A DNA stretch of 32,671 bases, taken from the NCBI GenBank assembly GCA_905203045.1, contig CAJKUH010000021.1:1-32671 (forward strand). Reading direction: 5' to 3'. A model generated the notes under the pieces. It ran no database searches. It was not told where the DNA came from and worked only from the letters and a program-made list of their open reading frames with translations. Source of the DNA: an uncultured Eggerthella sp. (GTDB taxonomy: Bacteria > Actinomycetota > Coriobacteriia > Coriobacteriales > Eggerthellaceae). Below are positions 1 to 8,009 of the stretch, in pieces. The first letter of the stretch is position 1. Each line of letters starts with the position of its first letter. Made by a program: the position numbers and the translations under genes.

Positions 1-444
1 GGCCCCATGGGCATTGTTCTGACGCCTCTTCTTGTTGGTTACGAGAAGGCGGCAAAGCTCCCCTACGCATGCAGCCTGTGCGGCCAGTGCGCAGAGGTAT
101 GCCCCGTTAAGGTGCCTTTGCCCATGCTTATCTCCCAGCATCGCCGCAACGTGGTAAGCCAAGGATATGTATCCCCTATCGAAAAAACTATTTTCAAGGC
201 AGCAGCCGCCACATTCTCCAGCCGCATTACCTACGGAGCCCTTACCGCTGCAGCAGCGCCTGCAATGAAGATCATATCGGGCAAAACCAACCAGCTCGAC
301 CGTAGCGACACCTGGATTCCCGTGCTTAATGGCTGGCTTGCGTCCAGGAACCTTGATCCTATGAGCAGCCAGAAATTCCGTTCCTGGTTCAAGGAGCACG
401 AAAAGCACGTCGCCTCGCAGAATGCCAGCCAGGAGGAAAACTAA
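1..444 (+). CDS. lutB: LutB-like lactate-utilisation iron-sulfur protein, C-terminal part
   Basis: This is the C-terminal 148 codons of a LutB-type protein; the reading frame is open to the left edge, so the start lies outside. LutB is the iron-sulfur subunit of the LutABC complex that oxidises L-lactate to pyruvate in the cytoplasm. The piece holds the second ferredoxin-type motif, CSLCGQCAEVCP (codons 24-35 of the fragment), followed by the PVKVPLP stretch usual for the family. The tail beyond it is helical and charged. Its TAA stop overlaps the ATG of lutC by one base, and the lutC ribosome site (AGGAGG, 431-436) lies inside this gene, so the two are translationally coupled. The family call rests on the motif, the tail and the lutC neighbour. 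Confidence 0.88.
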   Translation, partial: GPMGIVLTPLLVGYEKAAKLPYACSLCGQCAEVCPVKVPLPMLISQHRRNVVSQGYVSPIEKTIFKAAAATFSSRITYGALTAAAAPAMKIISGKTNQLDRSDTWIPVLNGWLASRNLDPMSSQKFRSWFKEHEKHVASQNASQEEN

Positions 445-1145
445 TGAGCACCGTAAGCCTTGACGAGTTCTTGAAGCCCATTTCCCAAGCATTAGGACGA
501 ACCGAGCCTCCGACATATGTAGAGCCTTGCGAAGCAACGCATGCTCCCCTGCCGGGAGACTACCGCGATTACAGTGTGGCGGAACTCTCCGAGTGGTTCA
601 AAACCGAAGCGGCTAAAATGGGCACGATTGTCCGTGAGTCTTCGCGCGAAAACGTTGCGCAGACCGTTGTTGACCTGGCAAAGGAAATAGGGCAAGACGG
701 CCATATCGTTTACGCCGACGTGCCGGAAATCGATGCCTATCAGATTCCCGATGCCCTCAGGGCAGCATCGTTTGAAACGGAGCGTTGGAACCCTGAAACC
801 CGCGAAAAGAGCGTTGGACGAGCCGAGAATGCCTCCATCGGCATCACATTCGCATCTGCCGGCATTGCGGAAACTGCGACAATCATGCAGCGCTGCACGG
901 AAAAATCGGGGCGCGCGATATGCCTGCTTCCCATCGGCCACATCGCCCTTCTTCGCAAAAGCGATCTCTTCCCCTATATGACTCAGCTTATGGAGGACTG
1001 GGAAGAGAAGATTGCCCAGGGAGAACAGATGCCCTCAAACGTTACCTTTATTAGCGGTCCCTCCAATACCGCCGATATTGAGCTGGTTCGCGTAGTTGGC
1101 GTCCACGGCCCAGTGTATGCAAGCGTTGTTCTTATCGACGAATAA
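444..1145 (+). CDS. lutC: LutC-like lactate-utilisation protein (LUD domain)
   Basis: A 233-residue LUD-domain protein, the normal length for LutC, the third component of the LutABC L-lactate oxidation system. The family hallmark is the segment around residues 130-150 (SIGITFASAGIAETATIM), followed by a hydrophobic strand with LLPIGHIALL. The C-terminus holds the conserved ISGPSNTADIE stretch (around residues 203-213) and the VHGP motif. The start is ATG at 444, eight bases after AGGAGG and overlapping the lutB stop. A strong hairpin terminator follows 37 bases after the stop, so lutC is the last gene of the operon. LutA would be expected upstream of the window. Nothing looks truncated or unusual. 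Confidence 0.93.
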   Translation: MSTVSLDEFLKPISQALGRTEPPTYVEPCEATHAPLPGDYRDYSVAELSEWFKTEAAKMGTIVRESSRENVAQTVVDLAKEIGQDGHIVYADVPEIDAYQIPDALRAASFETERWNPETREKSVGRAENASIGITFASAGIAETATIMQRCTEKSGRAICLLPIGHIALLRKSDLFPYMTQLMEDWEEKIAQGEQMPSNVTFISGPSNTADIELVRVVGVHGPVYASVVLIDE

Positions 1146-1181
1146 GCCGTAGCATTACCCACGTTTGCACTTAGCTAAGAA

Positions 1182-1211
1182 GGCCTCCTGCAATGCAGGA
1201 GGCCCTCTTTA
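1182..1211 (+). terminator. Intrinsic terminator of the lut operon
   Basis: A perfect 10-bp stem (1182-1191 with 1195-1204) with a 3-base loop is followed by a short T-rich tail (CTCTTTATT). It lies 37 bases after the lutC stop on the + strand. Confidence 0.85.
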
Positions 1212-1230
1212 TTGCCGTTAATAATTTTAT

Positions 1231-1273
1231 CAGCGAAAAAACGGGTTCGCAGCAAAATGCCACGAACCCGTTT
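1231..1273 (-). terminator. Intrinsic terminator of the 604-residue membrane protein gene
   Basis: An 11-bp stem (1239-1249 with 1263-1273) reads, on the minus strand, as a hairpin followed by a TT-rich tail. It lies 34 bases downstream of the minus-strand stop at 1307. Together with the hairpin at 1182 it separates two converging transcripts. Confidence 0.8.
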
Positions 1274-1306
1274 CGCAAAGCTTGATGCGCTAGCAAGATA
1301 AAACCG

Positions 1307-3121
1307 CTATGCCTGATTTGCCGAAGAAATGGAGTCCACGGTAACGAGCGAAGACCCGCCCGAGGCAAAGTTAAGCGTTACACTGTCACCTTCCTTGTAG
1401 CGGACCACATCGACCACCGAAGCCACGGGGCAATCATAGAGTGTATCATCGCCACTGAGCATCACGTAATAATGAGAGTTGCCATCAAGCACAACAGGTG
1501 AGATAAGCGAGATGGTGCCAGTAGCAGACCCATCGGAAACCTTCGCGGCCTTGCCGTCGTCCACAGCCACGCCGTTGGCTCTCAAAAGTTTCTTGTAGGA
1601 TTTCTCGGTTTCTTCAAGAGTATCGCCTACCGCAACGTTTTGGTATCGCTGGATATCGATCATGGCGTACTTCTTAACCAAGCCTGCATTGTCCTTCAGG
1701 GCCATAAAGTAGGTCGGCTGGCCATCCACATTGATAAGCAACGGGAACGTTGCCTGGTACTTCAAGTTCTGAACCTGGCCTTCAGCGGAACTCATCGCCG
1801 ATTCCTCGGTTGCACCGGCAACCGCATAGAACTTCGATTCGGCAGTTCGCTGATTGATCAGAACAAAGCCGATAATCGAGTTGTCCGCCGTTGCAGACGT
1901 TACACCGCTGTATACCCACACATCATCGTCTTTTGCGATGTAGTTGTAGCCAAGCTGGCCGTTAGAACCAGGCGTGGTTTGCTTTACGCCGCTCTGGCCA
2001 AGCCAAGAGTTGATCCAACCACCGGAAAGCGAACCGCTCCAGTTGTACTGCTGAATAAGCAATTCGGAAGGATAGGCGCGATCGACCCACTGGGGAACAT
2101 CGTCGATGGAAAGGTCCTGGCACTCACCGCTGCTTGCATCGCACAAAACAACGCGAGAAACGGTTTCGCCGCCAAAGAGACCAACTGTGTAATCGATTAC
2201 CGGGTAGATCCAATAGGGCTTACCGTTGTCGTCGATCTCAAACGATTTCTCGCCAAAGATATAGAACGGGTGAGTAAGTTGCACGTGACGATCGACGTTG
2301 TTGAAGAACGGATCGGAATCAGAGTAATAGATAGGATTGTCAAGACGTACGATCTGAGTATCCTGCGTGCTCATATTCACAATGACGTAAGCAGGGATAC
2401 CCGTTTCGCGATTCGACCACCATTTGAAGATGTCAGCGTAGTTCAAGGGGCTTACACGTACTGGAGCATCCTTGTAGTTGATCTGAGAGTACAAGTCGGA
2501 AATCTCAAACTGGCTTACGTAGTCGGCCATGGTACCCATGGTTCGATTGCCCAGCAGAACCGCCGAATCACGATCGATGAAAGGAATGGTGGAGTAATCC
2601 GCTTCCTGAATTTCCTGGGCAAAATCGCCATCAGTGGTTTGCAGGATAGAAGAGTACTTTTCCGCATTGCCAGGGAACAGCGTAAGCGACGCAACAGCGC
2701 CCAAAACGCCCACAAGCGCAATGACAACAGGCACTACCATCAGGCCCTTGAAACGCTTTGCCTTCTTTTCGCTCTTCTCGCGCTTGCCCATACCGCGATC
2801 GTAGATCTGGTAGAAGATAAAGAACACGAGAAAAGCTGGGAACAAAACGAACACAGCAAGGAACAGCCACAGATCGACACTGTGGATATTGATTGGCGGA
2901 TGGAACCACCAATAGCAAAAAGCAGCGATAAGAATAATCACGACGGCTAAAACAACAAACGCCTTTTTGCTCATTTGAGCAAAGCGGTTGCGAAGCGTTT
3001 CGAATTCTCCGCCACCGCGATGGCCACCGCCAGCGCCTTGGCCCTGGTGCCCACCGGCGCCGCCAAATTGATTTAGCAAGTCGGCCCAGTTCATGGGTCC
3101 TTGTTGATTGGGATCTGGCAT
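1307..3121 (-). CDS. Three-pass membrane protein with large extracytoplasmic domain, family not recognised
   Basis: A 604-residue protein I cannot name. The first 45 residues are Gly/Gln/His-rich and low in complexity (GAGGHQGQGAGGG). Three strongly hydrophobic segments follow at about 53-72, 82-106 and 126-149, separated by a Lys/Arg-rich cytoplasmic loop (about 109-125). By the positive-inside rule the remaining 450 residues would lie outside the membrane. That part is rich in aromatic residues and beta-strand-like; a segment at about 305-375 (GKPYWIYPVIDY through GGWINSW) looks like a repeat-type periplasmic domain, perhaps PepSY-like, but this is only an impression. No catalytic motif stands out. 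The start is ATG at 3121 after GGGAGGAG. The gene is transcribed alone, with its own terminator and a plausible promoter, between lut and the TCA genes. Confidence 0.85.
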   Translation of the reverse strand: MPDPNQQGPMNWADLLNQFGGAGGHQGQGAGGGHRGGGEFETLRNRFAQMSKKAFVVLAVVIILIAAFCYWWFHPPINIHSVDLWLFLAVFVLFPAFLVFFIFYQIYDRGMGKREKSEKKAKRFKGLMVVPVVIALVGVLGAVASLTLFPGNAEKYSSILQTTDGDFAQEIQEADYSTIPFIDRDSAVLLGNRTMGTMADYVSQFEISDLYSQINYKDAPVRVSPLNYADIFKWWSNRETGIPAYVIVNMSTQDTQIVRLDNPIYYSDSDPFFNNVDRHVQLTHPFYIFGEKSFEIDDNGKPYWIYPVIDYTVGLFGGETVSRVVLCDASSGECQDLSIDDVPQWVDRAYPSELLIQQYNWSGSLSGGWINSWLGQSGVKQTTPGSNGQLGYNYIAKDDDVWVYSGVTSATADNSIIGFVLINQRTAESKFYAVAGATEESAMSSAEGQVQNLKYQATFPLLINVDGQPTYFMALKDNAGLVKKYAMIDIQRYQNVAVGDTLEETEKSYKKLLRANGVAVDDGKAAKVSDGSATGTISLISPVVLDGNSHYYVMLSGDDTLYDCPVASVVDVVRYKEGDSVTLNFASGGSSLVTVDSISSANQA

Positions 3122-3141
3122 ACGTCTCCTCCCTTTGTTTG

Positions 3142-3170
3142 TATATAAATGTTTATTTTATCGGAAACAA
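3142..3170 (-). promoter_or_regulatory. Possible promoter of the 604-residue membrane protein gene
   Basis: On the minus strand TTGTTT (3165-3170) and TATATA (3142-3147) are separated by 17 bases, about 20 bases upstream of the start codon. The region is strongly AT-rich. The -35 match is poor, so the call is tentative. Confidence 0.35.
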
Positions 3171-3185
3171 TTCTGGTTATGGAAC

Positions 3186-3223
3186 AAAAAGGCAGGGTGC
3201 GAGGAATATCCCCGCACCCTGCC
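3186..3223 (-). terminator. Intrinsic terminator of the icd-acnA transcript
   Basis: An 11-bp perfect stem (3191-3201 with 3213-3223) is followed on the minus strand by TTTTTG. It lies 22 bases past the acnA stop. Confidence 0.87.
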
Positions 3224-3244
3224 ATAAAATGTCGCAAGCTAGAG

Positions 3245-5890
3245 CTACGAAAGCTGGCGAAGCACGTACTGAAGGATTCCCCCGTTGTAGTAGTAATTCC
3301 CTTCCGTTGGCGTGTCGATGCGAACTACCGCCGTAAAGGAAATCAACGTGCCATCCGGTTTTTCCGCCGTGACGCCAACATGGCTGGGATTCGGCAACCC
3401 CTTCGAGAAATCAATATCCCCAATGGTGATTCGTTCCGATCCATCAAGGCCAAGACTTTCCGCGTTTTCACCCTCTTCGAATTGCAACGGCAAGATACCC
3501 ATGCCAATAAGGTTTGAACGATGGATGCGCTCGAAACTTTCAGCGAATGCGGCACGAACGCCCTGAAGCATCGGTCCCTTTGCCGCCCAGTCACGGGATG
3601 AACCGCTGCCGTACATTTTGCCGGCAAGTATAACCAGATCGATGCCCTCCTCTTGGTAATGCGCGGCGGCATCGTATACGGCTTTGATATTGCCATCCAG
3701 TAAATCACGCGTCCAACCGCCACGCTTACCATCGGCGAGCTTGTTGAGCAGCTTCACGTTTGCAAAGGCACCGCGCATCATAACTTCGTGGTTGCCGCGG
3801 CGGGCACCGTAGGTATTGAAATCCTCTTTCTTAACGCCGTGCTCTTCAAGGTACCGAGCTGCCGGCGAGTCCTCGGCAATAGACCCTGCCGGAGAGATAT
3901 GATCGGTAGTGATGAAGTCGCCTACGTTCAGGAGGACACGTGCATCCTTCACTCTCTTCGGCGCGGAAGCAACTTTGCTCATGCCATCGAAGTAGGGTGC
4001 GCGGCGAACGTATGTTGAATCCTCATCCCATGAGAATACATCGCTTGCCTCTTTGCCAAGAGACTTCCACTTGGCATCGCCTTCGAACAAGCCCACTGAA
4101 GCCTTATCGAACACTGCTTTGGTCCTGCTTTGCTGAAGCAATTCCGTCACTTCAGCCTCGTCAGGCCAGATGTCTTTCAAAAAGATTCCCTCGCCTTCTT
4201 CGTTTACCCCCAAAGGCTCGTTTTCGAAGTCGAAGTCAATAGTGCCTGCCAGCGAATAGGCGATAACCAAAGCCGGGGCGCAAAGATAGTTCTGCGATAC
4301 ATCGGGTGAAATTCGTCCCTCGAAATTCCTGTTGCCCGAAAGAACGCTGGCAAGCTCTACTTTGTCAGCGATAGCGTGCATGCCGGGAAGGACAGGGCCC
4401 GAATTGCCAATACAGCTCATGCATCCAAAGCCGCATGTGTAGAAGCCCAAGTCACGCAAACCCGGCATGAGCCCCGCCGCATCAAGGATGTCTTCCGTTG
4501 CACGACTTCCTGGCGCCAGAATGGTCTTCACCCACGGCTTCGGGCGGAGGCCCGCTTTGCTTGCGTTGCGCGCCAAAACACCGGCAGCGATCATCATGCT
4601 GGCATCGGTTGCCGTGGTGCAACTAGTAACCGCCGCAATAGCAAGCGCGCCATGCGTCACTTCATAGCCCTGCCCCAAAACGTCCACCGTTGCCTTCTTG
4701 CTACGGTCAAGAGAACGCTCAGCACACAATGTCTCGAACCTTCCCTTGACGTTGTCCAGGTCGATACGATCATGCGGTCGCGAAGGACCAGCAACGCTGC
4801 GCTTCACCTGAGAAAGATCAAGCTCCAAGACCTTTGAATAAACGCGCGGTTCAGCATCGGGTTCGCCCCAAAAGCCCTGGGCTTTTGCGTATGCCTCAAC
4901 AAGCGCAATTTGCTCTGCGCTTCGACCGGTAAGGTTCAAATAGTCAAGGGTTTTATCGTCTACCGGGAATAGCGTGCATGTTGCTCCGTATTCGGGGGTC
5001 ATGTTGGAAATGCATGCTCGCTGCGTTGCACTTAAAGCCGCAACGCCTTCGCCGAAGCATTCGACAAAGCAGCCAACAACCCCTTCAGCGCGAAGCATCT
5101 GAGCAAAAGTGAGGGAAACATCCATGGCGCTGACACCAGGTGCGAGAGAGCCCGTAAGCTTAACGCCAACAACACGGGGAACAAGCGTGGTGATAGGCTG
5201 ACCAAGCGCCGCAGCCTCCGCTTCAATGCCGCCAACACCCCAGCCCAGAACACCGATACCATTCGCAGTGGGCGTGTGGGAGTCGGTTCCCACCAGCGTA
5301 TCGAAGTAAACCAGCTGGCCGCTCTCGGTCTTTTTGGTCATTGCCACCGAAGCAAAATGCTCGATATTCAGGTGATGGCAAATGCCGGCTCCGGGGGGAA
5401 CAATGCGCACATTCTCGAAAGACTCCTGCGCCCACTTCAGGAACTCGTAGCGCTCCTTGTTGCGCTCAAACTCGAGCTCCATGTTCTTTTCCAAGACGCC
5501 TGCACAACCCGCCTCATCTGCGATTACCGAGTGGTCGATGACCAAATCACACGGAATCTGAGGATTGATGCTTTTCGGATCACCACCAAGTTCCGCACAT
5601 GCCTCACGCATTACCGCAAAATCCACGAAAACCGGCACACCGGTAAAATCCTGGAAAAGGACGCGAGCCGGGGTGAACTCAATTTCACTTCCCGTCTCTC
5701 CTGAAAGACCTGCCTTAATCAGCCGATCGCAAAACTCATGGGCCTTTTCGTCTGAATCGGCATTACGCAAGATATTTTCAAGAAGAACCGTAAGTGAAAA
5801 CGGCAGCTTCTCATAACCCTTTATGCGATTCACAGGATAGTACGTGTATTCAGTCCCGTTAACACTCAGAATCTCAGATCGATTCGACAT
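3245..5890 (-). CDS. acnA: Aconitate hydratase A
   Basis: Full-length 881-residue aconitase of the AcnA/IRP1 type, a cytoplasmic [4Fe-4S] enzyme interconverting citrate and isocitrate. The three cluster-ligating cysteines are visible: C424 in TSCTT and C490/C493 in GCMSCIGNSG. The substrate segment GTDSHTPTANG (201-211) is intact. The swivel domain follows (from about 660), with TTDHISPAG and GSSRDWAAKGP. The start is ATG at 5890, 8 bases after AAGGAG. It is the second gene after icd, with 83 bases between them and no terminator-like hairpin, so co-transcription is likely. Citrate synthase is not in the window. The pair gives citrate to 2-oxoglutarate, an arm used for glutamate synthesis even where the full cycle is absent. 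Confidence 0.97.
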   Translation of the reverse strand: MSNRSEILSVNGTEYTYYPVNRIKGYEKLPFSLTVLLENILRNADSDEKAHEFCDRLIKAGLSGETGSEIEFTPARVLFQDFTGVPVFVDFAVMREACAELGGDPKSINPQIPCDLVIDHSVIADEAGCAGVLEKNMELEFERNKERYEFLKWAQESFENVRIVPPGAGICHHLNIEHFASVAMTKKTESGQLVYFDTLVGTDSHTPTANGIGVLGWGVGGIEAEAAALGQPITTLVPRVVGVKLTGSLAPGVSAMDVSLTFAQMLRAEGVVGCFVECFGEGVAALSATQRACISNMTPEYGATCTLFPVDDKTLDYLNLTGRSAEQIALVEAYAKAQGFWGEPDAEPRVYSKVLELDLSQVKRSVAGPSRPHDRIDLDNVKGRFETLCAERSLDRSKKATVDVLGQGYEVTHGALAIAAVTSCTTATDASMMIAAGVLARNASKAGLRPKPWVKTILAPGSRATEDILDAAGLMPGLRDLGFYTCGFGCMSCIGNSGPVLPGMHAIADKVELASVLSGNRNFEGRISPDVSQNYLCAPALVIAYSLAGTIDFDFENEPLGVNEEGEGIFLKDIWPDEAEVTELLQQSRTKAVFDKASVGLFEGDAKWKSLGKEASDVFSWDEDSTYVRRAPYFDGMSKVASAPKRVKDARVLLNVGDFITTDHISPAGSIAEDSPAARYLEEHGVKKEDFNTYGARRGNHEVMMRGAFANVKLLNKLADGKRGGWTRDLLDGNIKAVYDAAAHYQEEGIDLVILAGKMYGSGSSRDWAAKGPMLQGVRAAFAESFERIHRSNLIGMGILPLQFEEGENAESLGLDGSERITIGDIDFSKGLPNPSHVGVTAEKPDGTLISFTAVVRIDTPTEGNYYYNGGILQYVLRQLS

Positions 5891-5973
5891 GTTGAACTCC
5901 TTCTTGATAGGCCTTAATCAAGTTGCTTTTTCTTGACCAGCCCCATTAACGTTGCATCGAAGCTTGAAAGGAT

Positions 5974-7071
5974 TTATGCCATCTTCTTTAAAGCCGATAC
6001 CAGCTCATCGGTAAACTGCGTACAAGTTGCAGCAGGCAAATCGGATCCAGTGGCTTTTCGAATATCAGCCGTGAGGACTTTTCCTTCTGAATAAACCTCT
6101 CGAACTGCTTGTCGAATTTTTTGGGCAAGGTCAAGTTCGCCAAGATGATCGAGCATCATAGCTGCCGAAAGAACCTCAGCAGTAGGATTGCAGACATCCT
6201 TGCCAGCAATATCAGGAGCAGAGCCGTGAACCGCCTCGAAAACCGCATAATCTGGACCGATGTTAGCGCCAGGCGCAATGCCCAAACCGCCTACCAATCC
6301 AGCGCATAAGTCGCTTGCAATATCGCCGTAGAGGTTAGGGAAAACAATGACATCGAATTGCGAAGGATCAATTACCAGGTTCATGCAGAAGGCATCGATA
6401 ATATTGTCATTGAATTCGACTTTTCCTTCGTATTCCTTCGCCACTTCACGAGCAGTGCGAAGGAACAATCCATCGGAATGCTTCATTATGTTTGCCTTAT
6501 GCGCGGCAGTAACCTTTTTCCTGCCATGTTTCAGTGCATAGTCAAAAGCGTATCGAACAATATTCTGCGAAGCCGTGATGGATATCGGCTTGATCGAGAT
6601 GCCCGAATCGGGCCTGATAGCCCCCGCGCCATGGTCGGCGCAGAAATCGATAAGCTCGCGCGCTTCTTCACTTCCCTCTTCAAATTCAATACCCGCATAA
6701 AGGTCTTCTGAATTTTCGCGAACGATAACAAGATCGACATCCTGATAGCGCCCACCTGCACCAGGAATCGAAACGACAGGACGAAGGCAGACGTTGAGAT
6801 TGAGCGTTTTACGCAATGCAACATTAACGCTGCGAAAGCCCGTACCAACTGGCGTGGTAATGGGCCCCTTGATTGCAACCTTGTTCCTTCGAACCGCTTC
6901 AACAGTGGATTCAGGAAGAGGAGTACCGCATGAGTCCATCACATGAGCACCAGCTTCTGCTATCTCCCATTCGATTTCAGCTCCAGCTGCCTCTACAACA
7001 CGTTGCATAGCAGCAGTGGTTTCGAGACCTATGCCATCGCCAGGAATAAGCGTTACGGTGTGCTTTGCCAT
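5974..7071 (-). CDS. icd: Isocitrate dehydrogenase, NAD-dependent type
   Basis: A 365-residue member of the isocitrate/isopropylmalate dehydrogenase family that oxidatively decarboxylates isocitrate to 2-oxoglutarate. The isocitrate-binding loop is present as SVNVALRK (about 94-101), which separates it from LeuB. The family signature NLYGDIASDLCAG lies near 260-272. The cofactor segment reads HGSAPDIAGK; the Asp-Ile at the position of the Lys-Tyr pair of NADP enzymes argues for NAD. I place the start at ATG 7071 (MAKHTV), 8 bases after AAGGAG. An in-frame codon at 7110 would add 13 residues but lies inside a 14-bp stem-loop and has no ribosome site. acnA follows 83 bases downstream. Confidence 0.95.
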   Translation of the reverse strand: MAKHTVTLIPGDGIGLETTAAMQRVVEAAGAEIEWEIAEAGAHVMDSCGTPLPESTVEAVRRNKVAIKGPITTPVGTGFRSVNVALRKTLNLNVCLRPVVSIPGAGGRYQDVDLVIVRENSEDLYAGIEFEEGSEEARELIDFCADHGAGAIRPDSGISIKPISITASQNIVRYAFDYALKHGRKKVTAAHKANIMKHSDGLFLRTAREVAKEYEGKVEFNDNIIDAFCMNLVIDPSQFDVIVFPNLYGDIASDLCAGLVGGLGIAPGANIGPDYAVFEAVHGSAPDIAGKDVCNPTAEVLSAAMMLDHLGELDLAQKIRQAVREVYSEGKVLTADIRKATGSDLPAATCTQFTDELVSALKKMA

Positions 7072-7098
7072 GAATCGACTCCTTGCCTTGAAATAATT

Positions 7099-7132
7099 AA
7101 GGACCAACATTCAACTCGGAATGTTGGTCCTT
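7099..7132 (-). other. 14-bp perfect stem-loop in the leader of icd
   Basis: Bases 7099-7112 pair perfectly with 7119-7132 around a 6-base loop. On the minus strand the hairpin is followed by TTAATTATTT and then the icd ribosome site. It can end the HEAT-repeat gene transcript, but it lies only 27 bases before the icd start, too close to leave room for an icd promoter after it. It may therefore be an attenuator-like leader or a partial read-through terminator. On the + strand it is followed by TTTT, so it could also act in that direction. Confidence 0.65.
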
Positions 7133-7202
7133 TTATCCTAGTATTAAAAACGTTTTTGTTGTGCCACAAATTTAAATTTAACGTACCTGTAGCGATAAAC
7201 GG

Positions 7203-7805
7203 TTACGAAAGCGCCTCTATGATCTGCTGGCTGCGACGCTTCAAAGCTCCTTTGCCATGCTCGGCATCGAATTTAACACGCTCAGCGAGACCCTCCTTCA
7301 CCTCTGGGGAAATTTTGCCGCCCGCAAAAGACGTAAGGGCAATGAGCATGTCCTGATACTCATAATCGCCGTGATAGCACTGAATAGCCTCGTCCAGCAA
7401 CGGCCAAACCTTCAATGAACGGTTTTCGGTCGTAGCCCCCAATGCGCACAAGAAACGCAATGCAGCAAGACGCACAAAGCCGTTGTCTTCATCAAAGAGA
7501 GCCGCTTCAGCACCTCCAAGAGCCTTGTCACAGGCACGGGAATCAATGTGCACCATCTCGGTAAGAGTATCGAGCGATTCCCAACGTGTTTGGGCCTCTG
7601 GACGGTTCAAGGCGTCAATGAATTCATCAATGTGAGGTTCAAGCTTCTCGGGGTCGATCTTGGCAACCTGAGCAAGAACTGAAGACGCATTCTGCCTTAC
7701 ACGACGTGAAGGACCGGCCAAGGCGGCGACTATTCCGTCCAACATACCTTCAGCTTTAAGTACTTCTTCGGCAAGTTCCTTCGTGTTCTGCGTCTTTTCG
7801 CTCAT
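7203..7805 (-). CDS. Small HEAT-repeat protein
   Basis: A 200-residue, all-helical acidic protein. It shows repeats of about 38-45 residues typical of HEAT/armadillo units, for example LAGPSRRVRQNASSVLAQVA (about 29-48), then RPEAQTRWESLDTLTEMV and DNGFVRLAALRFLCALG. HEAT repeats are protein-binding scaffolds; the partner here is unknown. No membrane segment or signal peptide is seen. The start is ATG at 7805 after GGAGG. A longer in-frame extension up to 8006 is rejected because it crosses the rplA terminator and lacks a ribosome site. It sits between rplA and icd, which says little about its job. Conserved small HEAT proteins of this sort are common in related actinobacteria, but I cannot assign a gene name. 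Confidence 0.85.
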   Translation of the reverse strand: MSEKTQNTKELAEEVLKAEGMLDGIVAALAGPSRRVRQNASSVLAQVAKIDPEKLEPHIDEFIDALNRPEAQTRWESLDTLTEMVHIDSRACDKALGGAEAALFDEDNGFVRLAALRFLCALGATTENRSLKVWPLLDEAIQCYHGDYEYQDMLIALTSFAGGKISPEVKEGLAERVKFDAEHGKGALKRRSQQIIEALS

Positions 7806-7883
7806 ACCATCCTCCGTTCGACGCTTAAGCGCCATAGAGCTTTGCAATAAAGTGTTTGCAAAAGCATATAAATTTCCAAGTTC

Positions 7884-7915
7884 ATTATATCTTGCTTGAT
7901 TTGCAGCCGTTTCAA
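7884..7915 (-). promoter_or_regulatory. Possible promoter of the HEAT-repeat gene
   Basis: A perfect TATAAT on the minus strand (7884-7889) lies in an AT-rich stretch downstream of the rplA terminator. The nearest -35-like hexamer, TTGAAA (7910-7915), is 20 bases away, longer than ideal. The position after a strong terminator and before an isolated gene supports it. Confidence 0.4.
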
Positions 7916-7950
7916 TGTTATTTACTGGGACAAAAACATCAGATTGTCTA

Positions 7951-7988
7951 CAAAAAAAAGAAAAGGCACTCCTTTCGGAGTGCCTTTT
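7951..7988 (-). terminator. Intrinsic terminator after rplA
   Basis: A 12-bp stem (7961-7972 with 7977-7988) with a 4-base loop is followed on the minus strand by a long T tract (CTTTTTTTTG). It lies 21 bases past the rplA stop and should end the whole tuf-to-rplA transcription unit. Confidence 0.92.
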
Positions 7989-8009
7989 GCCATGTAAGGT
8001 AAGCAAAAA

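Noticed and set aside
7072..7110. An upstream start adding 13 residues to isocitrate dehydrogenase
   Set aside because: The codon lies inside a 14-bp hairpin and lacks a ribosome site, while ATG at 7071 has AAGGAG at good spacing and matches family N-termini.
7806..8006. A 67-residue N-terminal extension of the HEAT-repeat protein
   Set aside because: It would run through the rplA terminator; the extension is compositionally unlike protein, and GGAGG supports ATG at 7805.
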